Shown here piece after piece: positions 7,381 through 11,193 of a stretch of DNA of 11,193 nucleotides. The first letter of the stretch is position 1. Each line of letters opens with the position of its first letter. The notes beneath the pieces were generated by a model, which searched no databases, was not told the DNA's origin, and saw nothing but the letters and a program-made list of their open reading frames with translations. A program made the translations under genes and the position numbers. The stretch comes from an uncultured Alphaproteobacteria bacterium (GTDB lineage: Bacteria > Pseudomonadota > Alphaproteobacteria > Puniceispirillales > Puniceispirillaceae): positions 1 to 11,193 of the forward strand of contig CAJYBL010000034.1 of the NCBI GenBank assembly GCA_913064995.1, read 5' to 3'.

Positions 7381-7419
7381 ACGAAAATCACATTTCACTT
7401 GAATGGGGCGTGATTTCGT
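7381..7419. promoter_or_regulatory. Gapped inverted repeat in the IclR/dehydrogenase divergent region
   Basis: ACGAAAATCAC at 7381-7391 and GTGATTTCGT at 7410-7419 are inverted copies differing by one inserted A, separated by 18 bp. A second, shorter repeat GCATA-TTTT-TATGC follows at 7420-7433. The pair lies 31 bp upstream of the IclR ATG at 7350 and flanks a possible -35 box for it. A role as IclR operator is plausible but is inferred only from position. Confidence 0.35.
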
Positions 7420-7565
7420 GCATATTTTTATGCCATAAAAGAGACTAAAAGTATCAAAAAATAAATTAATTTACTAGTTAATTCTATTCAGAGGTTAAGC
7501 TGGTAGGTAACTGGGCCATCACCAGCCCTCGTCAGAAACTTAATTTTAAGGTCTCGGAAGAAAAA

Positions 7566-7658
7566 ATGTGCCTATTTCTCGAGAGGTGCCGTGCTTGGAT
7601 GGAATACAAGGGATACCTGTCACCTCACGACGCAAATCATGATGGTGTCAATGATTGA
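7566..7658 (+). CDS. Possible small ORF, 30 codons
   Basis: ATG 7566 is preceded by GGAAG at 7556-7560 with a 5-base A-rich spacer, a reasonable ribosome-binding site. The frame runs 30 codons to TGA 7656-7658, directly at the base of the terminator hairpin. The peptide is aromatic and Cys-rich at the front (MCLFLERCRAWMEY) and ends in DANHDGVND, which fits the DxNxDGxxD calcium-loop pattern. I do not recognise the peptide, and it overlaps predicted RNA helices. It could be a leader peptide, an independent microprotein, or a chance frame. Confidence 0.22.
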   Translation: MCLFLERCRAWMEYKGYLSPHDANHDGVND

Positions 7659-7679
7659 CCTTGCAAAGGTCTTTTTATT
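7657..7679 (+). terminator. Rho-independent terminator inside the leader of the dehydrogenase operon
   Basis: GACCTT (7657-7662) and AAGGTC (7666-7671) pair around the loop GCA and are followed by TTTTTATT (7672-7679). This is a compact canonical terminator on the plus strand. It sits 55 bp before the hisD-family start with no gene of confirmed function ending there. GTCAAT-G-ATTGAC at 7647-7659 overlaps its 5' arm and could pair with itself instead, a possible antiterminator. Confidence 0.6.
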
Positions 7680-7680
7680 C

Positions 7681-7698
7681 CCACAAATTGCATTGTGG
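7681..7698 (+). repeat. Inverted repeat CCACAA-N6-TTGTGG before the hisD-family gene
   Basis: A perfect 6-bp stem with a 6-base loop (ATTGCA), one base after the terminator T-tract and followed by GCTTTTAA. It may be a second weak terminator, an mRNA 5' hairpin, or an operator. The ribosome-binding site AGGAA (7724-7728) is free of it. Confidence 0.4.
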
Positions 7699-7733
7699 CT
7701 TTTAACTTATTCTCATGGTCAACAGGAATTGAA

Positions 7734-9026
7734 ATGACAATTAAATATTTAAAAAAGGCAGAAAAAACGCCACAAACTGGTAGTGATGAAACGCGCAATA
7801 TTGTGGCAGATATGTTAGCAAAAATTGAGGCTGGCGGAGAAGAAGTGGCGCTTGCCTATGGTCGTGATCTTGATGGCTATTCTGGCGGTGTGATTGTCAG
7901 TGACGAGATGATTGCTGCTGCAACGGCAACAGTGTCGCCGCAACTGAAGGATGATATCCAATTTGCTTATGACCGCGTAACCAAGTTCGCTAAAGCGCAA
8001 TTGGCCTCAGTCAATGAATTTGAAACTGAGCTGTCACCAGGGTTGTGGGCGGGCCAGAAATTGATCCCGATCGAAACAGCGGGATGTTATGTTCCTGGTG
8101 GGCGGTATGCGCACGTGGCGTCAGCAATCATGTCAATCGCAACAGCCAAGGTGGCTGGTGTTGACCATGTGGTTGCCTGCACCGCGCCACATGGCGCTGA
8201 AGGCCCAAATCCAGCGATTATCTATGCGATGAGTTTATGCGGTGCCGATACGATCTTGTCACTTGGCGGGGTTCAGGGCATTGCGTCGATGGCCTTTGGT
8301 CTATTTACCGGCAAGCCTGCCCGCTTGTTGGTTGGGCCGGGTAACCGTTTTGTTGCCGAGGCCAAACGTATGCTTTATGGGCGTGCTGGCATTGATATGT
8401 TTGCAGGTCCAACCGAAATTGCCGTGATTGCCAATGAAGCCGCCGACGCGGCCGTCGTTGCCGAAGATCTGGTCAGTCAGGCCGAACATGGCCCCGATTC
8501 ACCAGCTTGGCTAATCACAACATCTCGTCAGCTTGCCGATGATGTTATGGCGCAGATGGACCGTCACATTAATGCCTTGCCCGAAACCGCTCGCAATGCC
8601 GCAACCGTTGCGTGGCGAGATTATGGCGAGGTGATTTTATGCGATACTGATGAAGAAGCAGCGCAAGTGTCGGATGAATATGCACCTGAACATCTGGAAA
8701 TTCATACAAATAAGGATGAGTGGTATACGGCGCGTCTGAAAAATTACGGTTCATTATTCATTGGTGAAGAAACCACCGTGACCTATGGCGATAAATGTTC
8801 AGGCACGAACCATATTCTGCCAACCAAAGGTGCGGCGCATTACACAGGCGGTCTTTCGGTTCATAAATTCCTGAAAATCGTAACAACGCAGCGCATGACC
8901 AAAGAGGCCAATCGTGAGGTTGGACAGGCAGCGGCGCGCATTTCACGCCTTGAGGGAATGGAAGGCCATGCGCGCGCAGCTGATGTAAGGTTGCGCAAAT
9001 ATTTCCCTGGAGAGAACCTTGGCTAA
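7734..9026 (+). CDS. hpsN: Histidinol-dehydrogenase-family enzyme, HpsN-like (sulfopropanediol 3-dehydrogenase type)
   Basis: The family oxidises a primary alcohol to a carboxylate in two NAD+-dependent steps with zinc. HpsN does this to (R)-2,3-dihydroxypropane-1-sulfonate, giving sulfolactate. This 430-residue protein keeps the HisD zinc and catalytic set: Gln249/His252 (SQAEHGP), Glu319/His320 (APEHLEI), Asp353 and His360 (YGDKCSGTNH), His412 (EGHARAADVRL). The distances from Glu319 to Asp353 (34), His360 (41) and His412 (93) equal those of E. coli HisD. The block YGDKCSGTNHILPTKGAAHY and YTGGLSVHKFLK resembles the HpsN-type clade rather than histidine-biosynthetic HisD, and no his gene is nearby. 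The start ATG 7734 has AGGAA upstream; an earlier TTG at 7695 falls in the hairpin region. It overlaps the next gene by 8 bases. A related polyol or sulfonate alcohol remains possible. Confidence 0.65.
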   Translation: MTIKYLKKAEKTPQTGSDETRNIVADMLAKIEAGGEEVALAYGRDLDGYSGGVIVSDEMIAAATATVSPQLKDDIQFAYDRVTKFAKAQLASVNEFETELSPGLWAGQKLIPIETAGCYVPGGRYAHVASAIMSIATAKVAGVDHVVACTAPHGAEGPNPAIIYAMSLCGADTILSLGGVQGIASMAFGLFTGKPARLLVGPGNRFVAEAKRMLYGRAGIDMFAGPTEIAVIANEAADAAVVAEDLVSQAEHGPDSPAWLITTSRQLADDVMAQMDRHINALPETARNAATVAWRDYGEVILCDTDEEAAQVSDEYAPEHLEIHTNKDEWYTARLKNYGSLFIGEETTVTYGDKCSGTNHILPTKGAAHYTGGLSVHKFLKIVTTQRMTKEANREVGQAAARISRLEGMEGHARAADVRLRKYFPGENLG

Positions 9027-9777
9027 TGCCGGCATGAACCTTTTTGATGTTGCTGGAAAAACCGCATTGATCACTGGCGGTGGCAGCGGTCTTGGCCAGT
9101 TCATGGCAAAAGCTTTAGCCGAGGCTGGAGTGCGGGTCTATCTTGTTGGCCGCCGTGAAGACCGGCTATCTGCCAGTCTTGGCGACCATGACGGCGCTAT
9201 ATTTGCGCTTGATCTAGTTGAGCGCGGGGCGACTGACCATTTGTTTGACATGATTTTGGCAATGGATAAGCAACCCGACATCATAGTCAATGCCGCGGGG
9301 ATAAATCCGCGGCGCCATGCTGATGACATCTCTGAATCTGACTGGCATTATTCGGTCGATCTCAATTTGAATGTGCCGTTTTTGGTTAGCCAGAAATTTG
9401 TGCCTTATATGAAACAGAATGGGTGGGGGCGCATCATTAATATTGCGTCACTTCAATCAACACGCGCTTTTGAAAACGGCATTTCATATGGTGCGGCCAA
9501 AGGCGGTATCTTGCAGCTAACCCGCGCAATGGCTGAAGCATGGTCACGATATGGCATTACCGCCAATGCGCTTGCGCCCGGATTTTTTCCAACCGAATTA
9601 ACCGCACCGTTATTTGCTGATCAGGCAGCAGCGCAAAGGCTGGCGGAGGCAACGGCGATTGGTCGGAATGGCGCGCTTGAGGATATGCGCGGGCCATTGC
9701 TGTTTTTGGCATCGGATGCTAGCGGCTATGTCACCGGCCAGTCGATTGCCGTTGATGGAGGATTTACAGCGAAATGA
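9019..9777 (+). CDS. Short-chain dehydrogenase/reductase (SDR), HpsO/HpsP-type context
   Basis: A classical SDR of about 252 residues, NAD(P)-dependent. TGGGSGLG at 19-26 binds the cofactor and NAAG is at 91-94. The catalytic residues are Ser144, Tyr157 and Lys161 (YGAAK), and PGFFPTEL at 187-194 follows. VDGG near the end is typical. The likely start is TTG 9019 with GGAGA at 9009-9013, overlapping the upstream gene by 8 bases; ATG 9034 is the alternative and would give 247 residues without a well-placed site. The stop overlaps the next ATG (ATGA), so the three genes form a tightly coupled operon. In DHPS catabolism, 2-dehydrogenases interconvert the two enantiomers via a ketone, and an SDR beside an HpsN-like enzyme fits that task. 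This is inference from context. Confidence 0.85.
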   Translation: MANAGMNLFDVAGKTALITGGGSGLGQFMAKALAEAGVRVYLVGRREDRLSASLGDHDGAIFALDLVERGATDHLFDMILAMDKQPDIIVNAAGINPRRHADDISESDWHYSVDLNLNVPFLVSQKFVPYMKQNGWGRIINIASLQSTRAFENGISYGAAKGGILQLTRAMAEAWSRYGITANALAPGFFPTELTAPLFADQAAAQRLAEATAIGRNGALEDMRGPLLFLASDASGYVTGQSIAVDGGFTAK

Positions 9778-10766
9778 AGGCGCTTGTTTATACCGGCACG
9801 CAAATGTCGGAAATTCGTGATGTTGACGTACCGGTTGTGGGCGATAATCAGGTTTTGGTTGATCTGGCATTTTGCGGCATTTGTGGATCGGATATGCATG
9901 CATGGCATGGGCATGATGAACGGCGTGTGCCGCCATTGGTGCTTGGGCATGAGGCGGTTGGCATTGTTCTAACCGGCCCGCTTGCGGGAAAGCGGGTGGC
10001 CATTAACCCGCTGATGACCTGTGGTGATTGCGATTTTTGCAATAGTGGCGACGAGCATCTTTGCGCAAGCCGTGAATTAATTGGCATGCGCGTTCCAGGT
10101 GCCTTTGCTGAAAAGCTGGCGATTGATGCTGGTAATCTAACCGTGATTGATGATGATTTGCCATTTGCCGAAGCGGCGCTTGCCGAGCCGTTGGCCTGCT
10201 CGGTTCATGCGGTGCGGCTTGCCTGCCAGCTTGCTGGCGATAATCGTGATGCAGCCATTGTTGTTCTTGGTGGTGGGGCGATTGGACTTTTGGCCGCACT
10301 GGTGTTCGAGGCCTATGGATATGGCAATATCCAGATTGCCGAAACCAATGCGCTTCGCCGCGACATGCTGGAAAAGATTGGCGTCATGCGGGCCTATGAT
10401 CCGCTTTGCCAAACGCCTGACCCTGGCCGGGTTGATATTATCATTGATGCCGTTGGATCAGGGGCGACACGCCGTGCGGCAAGTACGCTTGTCCGACCGG
10501 GTGGGGTTATCGTTCATATTGGATTGCAGGATAATGAACCCGGCCTTGATACGCGCCGCATCACCTTACAGGAGATTAATTTTCAAGGCACCTATTGCTA
10601 TCGTAAAGACGACTTTGCCGAAGCCTTGGCCTTGCTGACCAGCGGCAAGATTAGTGGCAAGGGCTGGGCTGAAATTCGGCATCTTGATGCGGGGGTGCAG
10701 TCCTTTCTGGATATTCACCAAGGCAAGGCACCTCCAAAAATTATTCTCCAAACAGTTAGGCGATAA
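9774..10766 (+). CDS. Zinc-dependent alcohol dehydrogenase (MDR family)
   Basis: A medium-chain dehydrogenase of 330 residues acting on a secondary alcohol with NAD(P). The catalytic zinc ligands are Cys37 (CGICGSDMH), His59/Glu60 (GHE) and probably Glu140 (EPL). The structural zinc lobe is Cys83, Cys86, Cys89 and Cys97 (CGDCDFC...C). The nucleotide loop GGGAIG is at 166-171. Similarity is to the threonine/sorbitol dehydrogenase branch. The start ATG 9774 overlaps the SDR stop by four bases, with GGAGG at 9758-9762. As the third gene in the operon it probably interconverts the same alcohol/ketone pair as the SDR, perhaps with opposite stereochemistry, as in the DHPS pathway. The substrate is not shown by the sequence. 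Confidence 0.87.
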   Translation: MKALVYTGTQMSEIRDVDVPVVGDNQVLVDLAFCGICGSDMHAWHGHDERRVPPLVLGHEAVGIVLTGPLAGKRVAINPLMTCGDCDFCNSGDEHLCASRELIGMRVPGAFAEKLAIDAGNLTVIDDDLPFAEAALAEPLACSVHAVRLACQLAGDNRDAAIVVLGGGAIGLLAALVFEAYGYGNIQIAETNALRRDMLEKIGVMRAYDPLCQTPDPGRVDIIIDAVGSGATRRAASTLVRPGGVIVHIGLQDNEPGLDTRRITLQEINFQGTYCYRKDDFAEALALLTSGKISGKGWAEIRHLDAGVQSFLDIHQGKAPPKIILQTVRR

Positions 10767-10837
10767 TGATGAAACGCTTCACCGTATAAAGGTCTGTTTC
10801 TGGCCTTGGAAAATTATCAATTCTGGCGCATCTTGCC

Positions 10838-10858
10838 TGCCTTTTTCGGTAAAAGGCA
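10838..10858. terminator. Hairpin between the convergent MDR and gloB genes
   Basis: TGCCTTTT (10838-10845) and AAAAGGCA (10851-10858) pair perfectly around a TCGGT loop. It stands in the 120-bp gap where the plus-strand dehydrogenase operon and minus-strand gloB converge, the expected place for a shared terminator. The following T-run is poor on both strands (AAATGTATTTT on plus), so strength is doubtful. Confidence 0.4.
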
Positions 10859-10886
10859 AAAATGTATTTTAGGCAACTAGCCTTTG

Positions 10887-11193
10887 CTAAAAATGATCTT
10901 TGCGTTTGCGTATTTCGGCAAAAACCGCAGCGTTACTGGCTGTTTCCATGCCAAGATGTGCGCGGATAGCGGCATTATCAACGCGTAAAAACGGGTTGGT
11001 TGCCTTTTCAAGATCGAGGCGTGTTGGCACGGTTGGAAAGCCGTTTTCACGCAATTCGGCAATAGCCTCTTGGCGTGCGGCAAGCGCGGCATTATCTGGA
11101 TCAACCGACCGCGCAAAGGCGGCATTGGCAATCGTATATTCATGGCTGCAATAAACGACAGTTTGGTCAGGAAGCGCTAACAGCTTTTCAAGT
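10887..11193 (-). CDS. gloB: Hydroxyacylglutathione hydrolase (glyoxalase II), C-terminal part
   Basis: Hydrolyses S-D-lactoylglutathione to D-lactate and glutathione, the second step of methylglyoxal detoxification. The gene enters from the right edge on the minus strand; about 101 C-terminal residues are visible, ending at TAG 10887-10889. The visible part begins within the metallo-beta-lactamase fold and has the glyoxalase II signature VVYCSHEYT, whose His is a metal ligand. FPTVPT and LEKATNPFLR follow, typical of the C-terminal glutathione-binding helical domain. It converges with the dehydrogenase operon and appears unrelated to it. The frame is intact in the window. Confidence 0.85.
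   Translation of the reverse strand, partial: LEKLLALPDQTVVYCSHEYTIANAAFARSVDPDNAALAARQEAIAELRENGFPTVPTRLDLEKATNPFLRVDNAAIRAHLGMETASNAAVFAEIRKRKDHF

Larger units (their letters stand above)
7491..7679 (+). ncRNA. Candidate structured leader or small RNA ending in an intrinsic terminator
   Basis: No known RNA class was recognised. The stretch can fold into successive helices: GAGG/CCTC (7491-7494 with 7527-7530) enclosing GCTGGT/ACCAGC (7499-7504 with 7521-7526); CTTAA/TTAAG (7539-7550); TCTCG/CGAGA (7552-7556 with 7580-7584); GAGGTG/CACCTC (7583-7588 with 7621-7626); and the terminator at 7657-7679. The first CTTAA could instead pair with TTAAG at 7495-7499, and the third and fourth helices share two bases, so alternative folds exist. 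It lies 55 bp before the dehydrogenase operon, so it may be a riboswitch-like attenuator or a separate small RNA. The 5' end is not defined by a clear promoter. Confidence 0.4.

Noticed and set aside
7491..7560. tRNA-like D-arm resemblance (AAGCTGGTAGGTAAC)
   Set aside because: No T-arm GGTTCGA-type sequence, no acceptor stem and no CCA; the resemblance is limited to a few bases.
7734..9026. Biosynthetic histidinol dehydrogenase (hisD) of the histidine pathway
   Set aside because: Residue set is shared by the whole family, but there is no his gene nearby, the neighbours are alcohol dehydrogenases, and the GTNHILPT/YTGGL blocks look HpsN-like. Not excluded outright.
10147..10638. 163-codon plus-strand open frame inside the zinc alcohol dehydrogenase gene
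   Set aside because: It is another frame of a gene with all zinc and Rossmann motifs; the translation is Met/Arg/Leu-rich with no domain.
10767..10886. Short plus-strand frame 10654-10872 as a gene downstream of the dehydrogenase
   Set aside because: It starts inside the dehydrogenase gene in another frame and runs through the hairpin; no motif or ribosome-binding site.

Overview
The window looks like part of a marine alphaproteobacterial chromosome, plausibly SAR116-like. The grounds are moderate GC content, dense short-spaced operons, and a catabolic gene complement (a tricarballylate-type dehydrogenase and a DHPS-type dehydrogenase set) familiar from ocean alphaproteobacteria. This assignment is inference from gene content and composition; there is no rRNA or marker gene in the window.

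Layout. (1) 1-820, minus strand: a lysophospholipid acyltransferase-family gene running off the left edge, preceded by a 278-bp spacer holding two near-perfect palindromes. (2) 1099-3967, minus strand: a three-gene unit, FCD-type GntR regulator, AbrB-family membrane protein, D-2-hydroxyacid dehydrogenase. (3) 4026-6582, plus strand: tcuA-tcuB, a flavin dehydrogenase and its membrane iron-sulfur electron-transfer partner, divergent from the GntR unit. The 58-bp divergent gap holds two good sigma70-like promoters facing each other. Their -10 boxes overlap, and a repeated TTGTATGCA operator-like sequence lies across them. (4) 6589-7350, minus strand: an IclR regulator, convergent with tcuB with only 6 bp between stop codons. 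(5) 7351-7733: a long intergenic region with a gapped inverted repeat, then a stretch that can fold into several hairpins and ends in a canonical intrinsic terminator, a possible 30-codon small ORF, and a further hairpin just before the next start. (6) 7734-10766, plus strand: an overlapping three-gene operon of a histidinol-dehydrogenase-family enzyme of the HpsN type, an SDR, and a zinc alcohol dehydrogenase. (7) 10887-11193, minus strand: the 3' end of gloB.

How the genes may work together. The GntR/AbrB/hydroxyacid-dehydrogenase unit and tcuAB look like one regulated island for import and oxidation of a polycarboxylate or hydroxyacid, controlled by GntR at a shared operator. It lacks the LysR regulator and the MFS transporter TcuC of the enterobacterial tcu locus. 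The IclR gene and the hisD-family/SDR/MDR operon form a second module. The three dehydrogenases match the kinds of enzyme used to interconvert and oxidise the organosulfonate 2,3-dihydroxypropane-1-sulfonate (DHPS), but no sulfolactate-processing or transport gene lies in the window, so the substrate is unproven. No CRISPR array, tRNA, rRNA, insertion sequence or phage gene was seen.
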